Shown: positions 24,801-37,429 of the stretch, piece after piece | Layout: each line of letters opens with the position of its first letter | Numbering within the stretch: the stretch's first letter is position 1 | Source of the DNA: Casuarius casuarius | Lineage: Eukaryota; Chordata; Aves; Casuariiformes; Casuariidae | Direction of reading: 5' to 3' | Length of the DNA: 64,000 bases | Assembly (NCBI GenBank): GCA_003342895.1 | Contig: PTFA01000050.1 | Coordinates: 3,707,284 to 3,771,283 of the forward strand | Notes under the pieces: model-generated | What the model saw: the letters and a program-made list of their open reading frames with translations, nothing else | Told to the model about the DNA's origin: nothing | Databases searched by the model: none | Position numbers and translations under genes: made by a program

Positions 24801-27800
24801 GTTGCAATGTTGTACTAGGAGTTGGAGTGTGTTAGTTAGTTACAATGATTCCTAAGTCTTCCTGTGACTTGCTGCTTCTCATCTAAAATGTACATTTTGT
24901 ATCTTTTCTGTCTTCCTTCCTAAATATGCTACTCTACACTGGGGTAGATAATAATACTCAGTATAATTGTGTAACCAGGTTTAACATAATAATGTAACCT
25001 GCTCTCTTTTATAGCTTTTGGTAGCAAAGATTTTTACATAATTATGTAGATAGATAATATGAGTATAAATTGCATTGATCAAAGAACTAATTCTCTGGTA
25101 AACTTACTGCAAATGATAATAGTTAGAGATCTGTCAGTCACCCTGCTTTTAATTCTTCTAAGATTGTCCCTGTTACAAATACAATATTCTGAAAAAAGTA
25201 TACATATGATACTAAATGAAATGATTTGGTGCAGACAGAGTAAAATACAGCTGCCTTATCTGCTGGGGTTTTTTTGCCTATAAATAGCATGGACTTATTT
25301 GTCAAGTTCTACTCTGTGTGCAGCTGGATGGATAACTGACCCGTTATCAGGGTTCTGTGAAAAGTAGCAACACTTGCAACAAAAAAAGTCATAGTTCATA
25401 AAAAGCAGATGGGACACCCTGCCTCACAAGTTCTTTTCTTTACCTACTCTTGTATTGCAGATGAATCAAGAGCTTATGACTATGATTAAAACTGCTCCTT
25501 AATCAATACCAAACATTCGTCAGTACCAACATTTCATCACCAACATGTTTTAACTTAAACTTTAAAAAATCTTATTTGTATTCACTTAATATCTTTATTA
25601 AAATAATCAAATTTGGAGCAGTTGACTGGATTAAAACCATTAAGCAAATCTTGTCTGTAAGTACAGCTGCAGTTTCTTTATGTTTTATTGGAAGTGCCTG
25701 GGTGGAAACTAAATTTGGGCTATGTAATTGAGTTTGTGGAGGCAATTAGGTTGAGAATTTACATTTAATAATATCCACAGGTTGCTTATTTGTGAAGCAG
25801 CTGGATTGTACCATATCTATAGATATCTGCTCTACTGTCTTGTTATTTTATGGGCATATAATACTTTGTATCAAAAACATAAGTAATTTATTCATTATGA
25901 GATGAAATCATCTCTATTGACTTTTTTAAAATTATACAAAGAATATATTTGGATATGCTTTGTTTCAGCAGATCAACCTCTTTTTAAAGTATAATACATA
26001 TCCTTTGTTACCACAGTTAATCATGAATAAGCAAATTGACCAAACTGCTCTAGTTCATTGAAAATTCTGGCTATGATGATATTTCAGTAACTGAATATTC
26101 AGATATACATCTAATAGAATTTTTGAAATTAACTGACCCCTTCCCATTGATTTCAATGGGAAATAAGTGTTTTTGGACCGCTACCCTTTTGCCTTTCCTT
26201 TAACTGAAAAGAGTTCAGGTTCATATCTCATGAACATGTTTTACTTGGGTTACTCAAAGTGTCTTCGTGATGTCACGGCAACATTTATTTGGCTTGACAG
26301 AGTTAAAAGGAGTTGCACAACTTGACTAATTTATTGACTGAAGTTTTAGCGGATGCTTAGCTAACAGTTTGTGTTCCTTGGCATAGATTCAAACACAGTT
26401 ACTAATTAAAAATACAATGGGAGGGCTAAGGTGAGAGCTGAAAAGGGCTTCATTTGCTGAGCTCTGTTCAATCAAGTGTGCATTACTCAATTTCGTAGTG
26501 TTTAAAGTGACTTAGGATGCTACAGAAACAAGTATAGCCAAAACATTCTTTCATGGAGATTTCAACATCTCAAAGCAAAGCAGCAGGATTTTTAAGCAGT
26601 GGCAAGAAATGTGAGTAAAGCAATCATCTTAACAAAGCAGCAAAGCAAAAAGACTCTCCTGTATGCCCACTGTAACGTCAGGCTCAGAGTGAAACAGAAG
26701 GGGAGAAGGTTATCTGCTCAGAGCTGGCTTGCCTGTAGATGTCCATTAATGGTATTTGATAGCTCTAGTCTAGCTCATGCCTTGGATGTCATACGGAACA
26801 ATGCTCTGGTTAACATATCTCATAATTTCTGTCTTTGCATTTACATATCTAATTGTTTGTAATAAAATAAAGGATATATTTTGCATGGCCAGAATAACAA
26901 TGCATCTTAAAGGTAGCTGGGATATGTCACGTAATCACTTGTTTTGTGCACTGATGAGCTCGAGGCAGGGGGGAGGGAGGAAAGGAGGGGAGTATGCTGA
27001 CTGTGAATTTCATCAGTTTTAATCTTATGAATCATATTTAAGGAATCTTAGAAACTGGAAGCTCAAAAGGCCTTTCTTCAAGTGTTTCCTGTTAGTGCAC
27101 GTATCTTTAATTGTTGGGTTCTATAATACGAACTGCAAAGTTGGTTTGCTTTCTACAGCTATTTGCTTTTAAAGGCTCTAGAAATGCTGGGCTAGATTAA
27201 TTAGTATTATAGCATGGTGGCAGATTTTTTCAAGTCAAATGTGACGCTGGTGTAAGAATGGTGAGTACATTTTCCTGTTGGGTGACTGTATGTGCAGCTG
27301 CTTTCTTCAGTTGTGGGTATTATTTTTGCTGTAATTCACTTCATAAATTTATGAAGGAAATATAACAATCAGATACTAGTGGCTCTGAAGAAAACCACTG
27401 CACATTTTTTTTTTTTTCAGGTCTTTAAATTCTGCTTGAATGGTCTGCAGGAAAAATGATTGACATAATCTATTTTATGAAAAATAAGAAAACTTTCCAG
27501 GAGATACTGTTTGAAAACTGCTGCTATAAGTAGAAGGAAATCTATGTAAATTTGTATACTGCTATACAAAAATTCTTTACCCTAACAAATAATCAACAAC
27601 TACATCTAAACAGCCTTTACCAATATATCCCATATCTGCCATGCTTAATTCCAGCCTGGTTCCTGAGTAAAATCTCCATCATCCTTTTCAATTTGAAGGA
27701 GATTGGAAGGAAAAGGGGAGAAATAAGAGAGCAGGCAGGAGCGGGGAGAAGGTGCGTTCATAAATAACAACAGTCTTACTAGTCCTTCATGGCTTTTTGG

Positions 27801-28273
27801 CTATGGAAAATGTCGTCCCTTGACCAGGCTTGCCCAATGGGCTATCTAGACTCAGCTGGACTTTGGATCTTTGCCTTATGCCTTTTTCTGTGATGGAAGA
27901 GAAATAATGCAGTGTTCTGTGTGTTTAAACTGGTCACAGAGACCAGTAAAGATAAGAAGAATATGCATGCAAAAGGCCTTTTTAATAGAGTCTGACAATA
28001 CTAGAGAAGAGGAAGAATAACATTAATACTGATCCAAGGCTCAGTATACGTGGGAAATGAAAGTTGTGCTGTTCCTCCCAGCTGTATAACCTTGTAACCT
28101 CTTACATGTACAAAGAGGGCAAAACAGTTCGGGAAGCCCTGTAACAGTAGTGTAAGCTGCAATATTTAGCATTTAGACAGAAAAAATGTTATGGTAACTG
28201 AATGGTTATTGTGCTTCTTGATCCATGGTGAAGCATGAGATTTTTTTTAATGTGTATACAAATCAGCTGTATG
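21856..28273. other. Unassigned non-coding stretch
   Basis: A long AT-rich interval without a recognisable gene. It holds an A23 run (22410-22432), a 15-bp tandem duplication at 22102-22133, a perfect inverted repeat at 26141-26162, a T12 run near 27407-27418, and chance-length ORFs. A purine-rich GC patch lies at about 26961-26992. Confidence 0.6.
22404..22432. repeat. T6-A23 homopolymer tract
   Basis: Six T followed directly by 23 A, flanked by GCC and GCAG. It is a simple low-complexity tract, and its length is uncertain in any assembly. Confidence 0.9.
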
Positions 28274-28376
<103 letters not shown>

Positions 28377-28902
28377 TCAGTTATTAGGATGAGATCAGTA
28401 GGCCTTGTTCCACACTTGAGGAATTCAAATATTGTTTAAAATGTTTGATTTTCTTTAGTGCATTCCATTGCAGAGCATCTCGTTTTGCTTTTGCCTCTCC
28501 CACTTCCTGTCAGAATTGTACCAGCAGCTTACAGGCTTTTTCAGTATTTCAAAGGGACGATACGATTCCTGAACCAGAATGGTGTCAACAGGAGACAGTC
28601 TGCCTAGTGTCATTTTTTTGTAAGTTGTTTCTTTGTTTACACTGTGAAACAAGAAGGGGGAAAAGTCAAATTGCATGCAATTAGCTCCAGTAAATAACAA
28701 GTGACAGTAAATGCCTTGTTTCTTGCATGGGGAAGGCTGGTAGCTTGCTGAATTTCCATCCCTGCTCCTGCTTAAAGGAGCCGGGCTCAGCTTTCCCTTT
28801 TGGCTTGTTATGCAACTGATGGGGCAGGGCTTTGGCTTCTGGAGCAGCAAGCTTACATAACATGGCTCCTAATCCAACACTCCCTTCCCAGCTTGAAAGA
28901 CA
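28377..28902. other. Unassigned non-coding stretch
   Basis: No gene is recognised. Overlapping ORFs on both strands at 28445-28850 look long for the size of the region but show no family resemblance, and they overlap each other, so at most one could be real. I treat them as chance. Confidence 0.55.
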
Positions 28903-29896
28903 CGGAGTCTGGTTGGAGGCCTGTAGCTAGTGGTGTCCCCAGGGGTCAGTACTGGGTCCAGTATTGTTCAGCTTAGTCATCAATGCCTGGATGAAGGGAC
29001 AGAGTGCACCCTCAGCAAGTTTGCTGACGATACAAAACTGGGAGGAGTGCCTGATACCCCAGAGGGCTGTGCTGCCATGCAGAGGGACCTGGAGAGATGG
29101 GTGGAGAGGAACCTCGTGAAGTTCAACAAAGGGAAGTGCAGGGTCCTGCACCTAGGGAGGAGTAACCCCAGGCACCAGTACAGGCTGGGGGCTGACCTGC
29201 TGGAGAGCAGCTCTGCAGAGAAGGACCTGGGGGTCCTGGTGGACAACAAGTTAACCATGAGCCAGCAGTGTGCCCTTGAGGCCAAGAAGGCCAGTGGTGT
29301 CCTGGGCTGCATTAGGAAGAGTGTTGCCAACAAGTGGAGGGAGATGATCCTCCCCCTCTACTCAGCCCTGGTGAGGCTGCGTCTGGAGTGCTGTGTCCAG
29401 TGCTGGGCTCCCCAGTACAAGAGAGACATGGCACTACTGGAGTGAGTCCAGCAAAGGGCTACTAAGATGATTAAGGGACTGGAGCATCTCTCCTTTGAGG
29501 AAAGGCTGAGAGAGCTGGGCCTGTTCAGCCTGAAGAAGAGAAGACTGAGGGGGGATCTTATCAATGTGTATAAGTATCTGAACGGAGGGTGTCAAGAGGA
29601 TGGGGCCAGACTCTTTTCAGTGGTGCCCAGCCACAGGACGAGAGGCAACGGGCACAGACTGAAACACAGGAAGTTCCATCTGAACGTGAGGAAAAACTTT
29701 TTTCCTGTGAGGGTGACAGAGCACTGGAACAGGCTGCCCAGAGAGGTTGTGGAGTCTCCTTCCTTGGAGATATTCAAAAGCCATCTGCACACAATCTTGG
29801 GCAACCTGCTCTAGGTGACCCTGCTTGAGCAGGGGGGGGGTGGACTAGATGATCTCCAGAGGTCCCTTTCAACCTTAACCATTCTGTGATTCTGTG
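28903..29896 (+). mobile_element. CR1 LINE, 5'-truncated, complete 3' end
   Basis: This is the 3' part of a chicken-repeat-1 type non-LTR retrotransposon: end of ORF2 plus the short 3' UTR. The text begins in the GGTGTCCCCAGGGGTCAGTA region upstream of the catalytic box, carries F-A-D-D at 29020-29031, and continues through the thumb and C-terminal segments to TAG at 29812-29814. The 3' UTR has the diagnostic GAGCAGGGGG...TGGACTAGATGATCTCCAGAGGTCCC block and ends in two ATTCTGTG-type repeats at about 29880-29896. CR1 copies usually lack target-site duplications, and I see none. It is dead because of 5' truncation, a frameshift near 28987 and a stop at 29443. It is the youngest looking CR1 in the window and much richer in GC than its surroundings. 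Confidence 0.97.
28930..29814 (+). pseudogene. CR1 ORF2 reverse transcriptase, C-terminal part, broken
   Basis: One reading frame runs through this interval, coding for the end of the RT domain and the C-terminal region of CR1 ORF2p. The frame holds [13 protein letters not shown], then [17 protein letters not shown] and, after the break, [13 protein letters not shown] and [10 protein letters not shown], all CR1 hallmarks. It is interrupted once by TGA at 29443-29445, just before GTCCAG. Related copies usually have CGA here, so it fits a C-to-T change at a CpG. A one-base loss near 28987 puts the upstream 'GSVLGPVLF' segment in another frame. The few lesions in about 295 codons imply a fairly recent insertion. 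There is no evidence of host use. Confidence 0.93.
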
Positions 29897-30263
29897 AAAG
29901 GATCTTTTTCATACGGCATTTTCTATAATAAAACTGCTTCCAGATTTCTACACAATTGTTTGCTGAAATAATGGTATCCTAACTCTTAAAGGAGTCATAC
30001 AAGAGTTCTTCTCGTTCCTTGCATGATCTTTCTATATATGGGTTACCTCCTTTTCTTTTGAATAACAAATTGCTTATAGGCTAAAATAGGATTTTTTTTT
30101 TCTTTCATACCATGGAGACAGCTTTGTTTTTTTATTAGCAGACTTCTCTCAGGTGGTACATGGAAGAAATTGAGGCCTAATACAAATAAGCAAGTATGAG
30201 GGAGTTTCATTTTTCTTATGCAGCACATATTTGAAAAGACAGGTGACTAAACCTGCTGCTAAA
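29897..30263. other. Unassigned non-coding stretch
   Basis: AT-rich sequence directly downstream of the CR1 end. No gene, promoter or repeat is recognised. Confidence 0.6.
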
Positions 30264-30743
30264 ATGTTTGGTCTATGTGTTTGGGAGAGGGAAGACCCAA
30301 ATAATAGCATGATATTAATGCCACAAAGCTGCTCTCTGCTGAGATGGCTGCAGTGGTTACTTAAGGACGGGGAATTGGGACGTCTTGTTCTTTATTGCAG
30401 CCTGGGGGCATGCATTCTTCTTGCTTTAACAAGGAACTTCCATCTATTATTCTTCAACTCCCTTCATAACATATGCTACCCATCTCCAGATGCTCGATTA
30501 TTCTCTGCTTGTTTCTGTCCTTACAGAAATGTACATGTCTCCCTGGTTAACTTGGTAGAAACTTCTAGAGCAGCTAAAAGATGGTATTTGTATGCTGCAG
30601 TCCAGATGGCATTTGTGTGCTTTGTGGCCTGCGTGCAAATTTCTATCCAAGGTCAATACGAGGAATCATCCCGCATAAGGTGGCATAAATGTTTATATTG
30701 CTACTTGACCTTCCACTTGACAGAACAAAGGACAGAAATATAG
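30264..30743 (+). other. Orphan ORF of 159 codons, probably non-coding
   Basis: An open frame runs from ATG 30264 to the stop ending at 30743. The predicted protein has two hydrophobic segments (around residues 44-65 and 110-130), many Cys and aromatic residues, and no domain I recognise. In a window this size with about 40% GC, a rough geometric estimate gives about one ORF of this length by chance on six frames. No Kozak context, neighbouring exon or poly(A) signal strengthens it. I list it so that it is not lost, and I think it is most likely spurious. Confidence 0.12.
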
Positions 30744-32006
30744 GAAAAATAAGCATAGATGAAGTCTCCTGGGGATTAAAGTGGACAATCTAATCTTCTT
30801 CCCTCTCCTGTCCCTGAACTGGCCAGCTCAGTTGTCATGCCCAGTAAGAAAAACGTTCACAGCTTGTTCCCAATTTGGTGCGTCTCTGCATACTCAGCAG
30901 TTAGGATCTGGTGACTTAGAAAGAGCTGAAGTTACTTATGCATCTCCCTGTGTTGTCGGCTGTAATTGCAGATGATCGGCCCTTCTAAGAATAACCTTGG
31001 TAGTGAGAAGGTAGCACTTTCTACTATTTCAGAAGGCAACAATTCAGAATGGCTCATTTATGAGATTGCATGAAATCTGCTGTTATGATGTCCGTCATTA
31101 CTCCATTTTCACAAAAGCACATACGAAAGGCGAAATGGAAATGTGTTTGTTTTAAAATATCCCTTAAATTGATGGAGAAAATGAATAAGGATTCTCAATG
31201 TGGTCACCAAAGTCCTCTCCTCATTCACAAAAGTAGCAGAATGGACAGTAGCACGAAAAGCTTTAAAACTGTTGCGCAGATGAGCTGTTGTATATTTATG
31301 TGTTGTTAACCCTTTGTGTTCAGGAGCTGGACAGAATACCCGCAGTGTTAGCAAGGAGAGTTTTTATGCAGGAAATGACTCACTATAGGAAAATTCTTTC
31401 TTAAGTCTTCTTTACTCTTATCATCTTTTCTCCGCTGCCATTGACATTACCACCATTATCTCTACTGTTTCATTACACAAGCTATGGATTACTTCTCGAC
31501 TCTTTTCCTCCCAAAGTCTGGATTGTGCCCAAACCCTGAGATGGTAATCAGAGGAATTGTTGGGTTTGGGGGTGGGTTTGTTTGTTTATTTTTTGTTTTT
31601 ATCTAGTGAATTCTCTGACACCCAGAGAACCAATTACTGGCTTAAATGCAGTGTTGTAACTATTTAATCTGAAGTGTTTCTAAGATTGGCCCTTTTGTTT
31701 TCCAAGGCGGCATTTAGTGATGATGCTTGATTTGGATTTAAATGACCAGAAAATGACTTGTCTTTCTAAATTAAATTCTTCGCGTCCCCTAAGGGGTTGA
31801 CAAAAATAATTATTTGAATTCAATTTTAAATTCAGTCTTCTGCATTTTGAAAGAATTTACAGTGACTAATAATGAAACCAAAAAATAAATCTGAAACATG
31901 TCTAATTTCAAAATAAACTTCCAGATGTACATACCGGGCAAGAGAAATCTTATGTCACTTTAACCCCTTTTAAAACCTCTCCTCTCAATTTTACTGGCTC
32001 TTTAAA

Positions 32007-32007
<1 letters not shown>
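30744..32007. other. Unassigned non-coding stretch
   Basis: No gene or transposon is recognised. The only notable parts are a T/G-rich patch near 31566-31600 and chance-length ORFs on both strands at 31070-31354. Confidence 0.6.

Positions 32008-32037
<30 letters not shown>
32008..32037. repeat. A30 homopolymer
   Basis: Thirty A followed by CAACAAAAAACCCC and a CTCTCC-rich stretch. It could be the tail of a lost retroposed sequence on the plus strand, but no body is recognisable upstream. Its length is uncertain in an assembly. Confidence 0.9.
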
Positions 32038-32038
<1 letters not shown>

Positions 32039-35000
32039 AACAAAAAACCCCTCTCCTCTCTCCTTGCAACTGTTCCCTGAAGCTCAGGACGAAGTCTGCG
32101 ATGGGGCAGAATGTGTATCATTCTAGCGTTATCCTAAAGTTGAGACTTAAGCTAGGTGTGTGTTATTGATGTCAGAATATTTGTATGCTCTGCTGGCATG
32201 CAATTTTATTATGGACACAGTTATATTGAAAACATTTTCCCGTATCCCTTGGATATGGGAAATATTCCTCTCACAGACCAGGTAAATATACCAATAAAAG
32301 TACTGTTGATCTAGAACAAGTATGTTTGCACAAGGAACTTCCATCAGCCTGGCCCTGAGGGCTTAGCTGCCCAACTACCACTGTGCCGTGTCTGTGCTAT
32401 AGACCTGTGCTAGTATAGCCCCCTGAGCATATAGACCTCCTGTTTTGATGCATGAGATATATTACTGTCACATAAATCAGCCAAAAGTATAAGGTATGTT
32501 TATTAAAAAATCATTATATAGTCACTTTGCATCCATCATAGCATGTAGGGGATGCTCTGAATGAAGGATATTTGGCACAAACAAAATTTGTTTTACTGGA
32601 TTATCTAGTTATGTGGCAATCTGGGATAATTCATTGCAAGCAGAAAAGCTACATAATGATATATATAATGGGGGAAGGTTTCTGTTTATTGGAAAAAATT
32701 AAGTTAGCAGCTTCAGAAATAGCCCTGAGTCAGACAGCTAGCTCTATTATTATGTTACTTAGAAGCTAATGTATTATGAACAAGTGCCAAATATTTCTGT
32801 GTAATGCAGAAGAGATTAAATGGAAGCTTCTATTTTTGAGATCCGCTTTGTAGCATACATGTAATCAACAAAACATCCTAGATAACAAGTAGCACACAGA
32901 TAGCCCTGCTAATTGTGAATAGTTATGTAAATGGTTATAATCTGACCATCATGCTTATTGGAGGGGTTAAGAATACATATAGGTCAACAGACAAGTTTTG
33001 AAGAGGAATTTCCAAAGAGTCAGTTAGAAGTTTATTTTTAAATGTTAGTGTGGGAGCACAACTCAGTTACGTAGTTGCTGCTGTTAAAGTCACTTTCCTA
33101 GCATGAGGGAGGGGAAAAGTCCCTGTTAGGGCTAGACTGCGTGAGTGTATATGGTATTGAATCTGGTCGAGTGACTTGCACAGTGCTTGGTTGCTAAAGA
33201 TGACAAAAATTGTGAGTTTCTGAATGTCTGCATGCAGTTCTTGACTGATGCAATATAGTTTACACTTTTTGTATTATTTCTTGCCTGGCAAGGCCGGTAT
33301 ATAGGGTTGCAGAGGTAGGCACGGTAAGAGTAGTTTCTCCAGTCAATAAATTGCAGTGGCAGATCTAAAACTGTTGCTCATCCAAACAATCCCATTTCCA
33401 AGTTAAAGGTCAGAACTGGTGCCAGAGATCTCTGCGTTCTAGGAAAGTTCAGATCCAATTCGTGCTGTCCATAGCACTGCCAAGGCAGCCTTTTAAACTA
33501 GTTTGCTTTATTTTGATATTGGATTTTGCATGTACTACTCATTGTTCAGAAATGTTTGGGAATTAACGGAAGTACCTAGAATAAATTTCACGTGGATGGG
33601 CTTACTTAAAATATTCTTATCCAGAGCTACAGCAAGGAAGAGTTGACTCACCAAAATTAGCCTACCGTCTCAGTAATTTTGTGCTGGTGGTGCGGGGCTA
33701 CAGCAGGCAACGTTATGGAAACCTATTGAATTTGTTTTCTGAGTAGCTATGAATTGTCTACTTTTGGCTATGTGAAAATGTTGTTTAGCTTGCTGATGAT
33801 TGTTTAAGCTATTGTGGATAGCAGTAGTCACAAAGCTTGCACATTTTAAAACACCCATACTTGAATGCTCCAAAAGAACGCATTTAACTTAGTATTAGCG
33901 TTTTTGTTCTACATGGTGCTGTCTGAAGAGGACTCCACTCCACTGCCATCTCTAGCAGAAATCAGGATGGCTTGTTGTGTCCACTGAAGGAAGCACTGAT
34001 TTAAGGCCTGGAGAAAAGGAAGGGTGTGCTTCACAGCAACATGGTAGAGCTGCAAGCATGTGAGTGGATTGCTGATTTAAACAGAACACTAAAAATTGTG
34101 TAAAAACACAGTTATTATGGCCTCATCAAAAGGAACGTGCATATTTCCTCAATTTGAGGCCAAATTATTTACTGCTCAGTATTTATCGTCTTTGTAATGT
34201 AACTGATCCGGTGTTACATACCATTTACAGTTTAAGATGAGGTTCTTCATAGGAAATATGTATTAACCTTACCAACTTTTTTCACTCCTTTCAATCAACT
34301 AATACTTAGAACCTTTGCTATTTTGGCTCTGCAGACGTTCTGAAAGTGGTTGAACAAGAAATCAAGTGGTTTTTGCTCTGTTTTTGTTTTTTTAAGGGCA
34401 CAAGTCCACTTAGGGAACCTTTGAAAAAATTTTCCCAAGATGTATTTAATTTACTGAGAATATTTTTTTCTTGTACTTCCAAATAAGTTGTTCTTCACAA
34501 AAGAACAGTTTTCATTCATAAACACAGTTCTCTATGGACTAGATCTTAAAAATTTTACTTGTGCAAACTCAATTTTGGTTTTAATGATGGAATAACTTTA
34601 ATTCAGCTTCTTAAGTCTTGAAATTCAAAACACAACATATTAAATGATGGATAGACCATTCTTCTGTTTCTAAGCATTTTAATTTTGAAAGATGAAATTC
34701 TGGAATTCTTCCTTCTCATACCACTTAATATTACCTTTCAGGATCAGATACTAGTTCTCATTCAATATGCATTTACATTGTTTTCTTTACTCAATATTCA
34801 TTTGAGTAATCAATAGCTTATTTGAGCTATTAATGCCACATAAGGATTACTTGCATAATTGAGTCCCTATGACATTTTGTAAAGGCCAATCTTCATTTAA
34901 TTTGGCTCTAAAATCCTTACCAGATGGTTGAATAAGGTTAATAAAGTTAGTATTTATTACCAGTCTCCCCATGACTAGGGTACATTCACATGATTGCTAT

Positions 35001-35237
35001 GTGGCGAGATACTGGTGTGTTTCTGAAGTATGCCAGAAATTATCCCTAGCATCCTGCTGGGAGCTAAATGCTGTGTGGTATGAAGAGGAAGGCATGCAAC
35101 ATGCCTTGGAGGAGCTTACGAGGTAGCACTGAATTAATGCAATGGTTGTAGGCAGAAGAGGAGGATCTGAGGGAAGTCAGGAGTCACAGAAATTAAAAAG
35201 TAAGACTAAAGAACCTTTTTATATTTGCTTCAAGTGC
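32038..35237. other. Unassigned non-coding stretch
   Basis: Nothing gene-like is seen. A segment at about 33290-33440 faintly recalls the MIR core but is too diverged to call. Confidence 0.6.
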
Positions 35238-35259
35238 TTTTTTTTTAAAAAAAAAAAAA
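35238..35259. repeat. T9-A13 tract flanked by CAAGT
   Basis: Nine T followed by 13 A, flanked by GC on both sides and by CAAGT at 35231-35235 and 35261-35265. It can fold as a simple hairpin. The flanking direct repeats may be chance. Confidence 0.85.
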
Positions 35260-37429
35260 GCAAGTAGGATGTTACTTATTGATCAATGGTTAGGAGGATT
35301 TTTGCTTCCTTTCTGAAAGCAGGAATTCCTTGAGCTATCCTGACAGGGAATGAGGGTTAGCTCCTGGTGATAAGGCTCTACGTATAATGGGCCATTATTC
35401 CAATATTGCATATTCCAAAATTCGGGATTTTTCCATAACCACCTCTTACTCATTTGTCTGGGGTTCTTGGAGGGGTGGGAGTCCTATTTCCGCTGTCTCC
35501 CAGGAAGCGCCCCCACTGTTGTCTCAGCACATCTGTACGTGGGTATGCTGGTCTTTTTTAGACAGTGATAGTATCTGACATTTAACTGGCTCACTGAAAT
35601 TCTCCAGGGAATTTCCGAATGGTGATGTACTCTCTTAGCTGCCTAGTTATCTTAACACAATGACTGAGTTTTATCGCTCCTGTCACTGAGGCAGCTACTG
35701 TGGTGTCAAGCCAAGAAGGACCATCTGGGATAACTTTGCAGATAAATTCCAGTGATTTGCTTAGAGACTTGTACCTACTTTAAAGCAATATTCTTTGTAT
35801 AGGCTGTGAGCCACTGTGCAAAAGTATTTGCATCTGAACCTGTTGTTTCCTCTTCTGTTTAACATACCTGATAAGTTCAAACTGCTTGTGACATTGATTC
35901 CTCCCTTGTGACTGCTATACTATTATAAACAGGAAGTTTACGTCTTGTGTGGTTCCTCTTAACCAGCATCATTTTGTTCTCAGGAGGACTATACACACTA
36001 AACATATTCTCTAGATGTGTCTCCTGTCATCAGTCCTGTGCTTGAATTGTTCATTGTCATGTCTCTAACTCTCTTATATAACTTATGTGGGTGTTCGGAT
36101 TGTTCTAAGTTCAGGATGTCTGTTGTGTCAGTCACACTTAGTGAAATGTGAAGTATGAATTTCTCCAGTGGTAGTGTCTGGCTAAAAAATGCTGCTGTTA
36201 GATTAAATTTACATAAAATATTTCCTTCCAAGTTTTTTTCATTAATTTGGTTACAAGATGCAGTAGTCAATAATCAAACCACAGCCACACTGAAGATGGA
36301 ATTTCAGTCTCTGAAATGTGAAGACAACAGCTGCAGTCCCCTGGGACAATGCAGATCACAAAGCCTTGGATAAAGTATTTTCATTTAAGCGCTTCTGGCT
36401 TTGAAGCATGCTTCCAGAGCAGATTAAACCCAGACACGGAACATCTTTGTGAACTTTTGCAGAATCTTCCTCATGGAAAAGTCTTCTTACTGTTAGAACT
36501 ACATTTATAATACGGAAACCAGCCTCAGCCCAAGAAACCCCAGGCAGCACCAAATAATTCTGCTGAAAAATCAAGTAAACCTCTTTCAACCATTTGATTT
36601 CACAAGGAGGTCTGTGCCAGAGATTTTATGAAATCCACTTTGGACTTTCCTGACTTGTATATAGAAAGTATTCAGATACTATAATGATGTGTGAAAGCAT
36701 TAGCAGATACACTAATAGGTCCTGAGCAAATCATAGTTGTCTGGTTGTTGCTTCAGGATTTGGCCTAGTAGAGCTTGCACACTGTATTGTGGAAATCAGA
36801 ATTCCTTAGAGTTTTACAGCCAAATCAGTTTGATATCTGTTATTTTCATCTAAAGTTAAGGATACCTGTATCCTTCTGATTGGTCGTGCTGGTTTTCTGG
36901 TGATATCAGCATGTTGCATACAGCTTCACAGAAGTTAAATACACAAATCTGCCATTTCATTTTTGATGACTTCTTCGCTTTCCTTTCTTTGGGTCCTATA
37001 TAGCGATGAAAACAGTTAGATGGTATAACCTCCAGATATTTTTCCTTAGTGACAGCTGGAAAATATGCTTGCCAAGAAGTACCAAGCAAAACTATAACCT
37101 CACAAGAGCTGCAGCTAAAAAGGAAAGCAGAGGTTTGCAGCTACAAGCATGTCTTCAAATTTAACCCAAGCATCAGGCTGCAGCTGTTGCTTTTTGAGTG
37201 GTGCCACGACTTTTCCCAGGTATTTCACAGAGGTACCCATTTCACAGAACTCCACCTCAGGAGGAGGAGGAGGTCTGGTCTAACTACAATTTCTCTAATA
37301 CATGGAAAGGTAAAGAGAGAGAGGCTATGGGGGGAAGAAATGGAGCTATTTTCCAGTCTGTACTGGTAAACCAAGCCAGGCTAGGGCACAGATTCACATG
37401 CTGACCCTCAGCCATCCTCACTGTTTTCG
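35260..37429. other. Unassigned non-coding stretch
   Basis: No gene is recognised. An AGG trinucleotide run (five units) lies near 37259-37273. Confidence 0.6.

Noticed and set aside
28445..28850. Overlapping plus- and minus-strand ORFs (79 and 131 codons)
   Set aside because: They overlap in opposite directions, show no domain or family resemblance, and have length within chance for the window.
28980..29333. Minus-strand ORF of 117 codons inside the CR1
   Set aside because: It is the antisense shadow of the CR1 reverse-transcriptase frame.
33290..33440. Possible MIR fragment (AGTGGCAGATCTAAAACTG)
   Set aside because: Only one short block agrees with the MIR core; the flanks do not follow the consensus.
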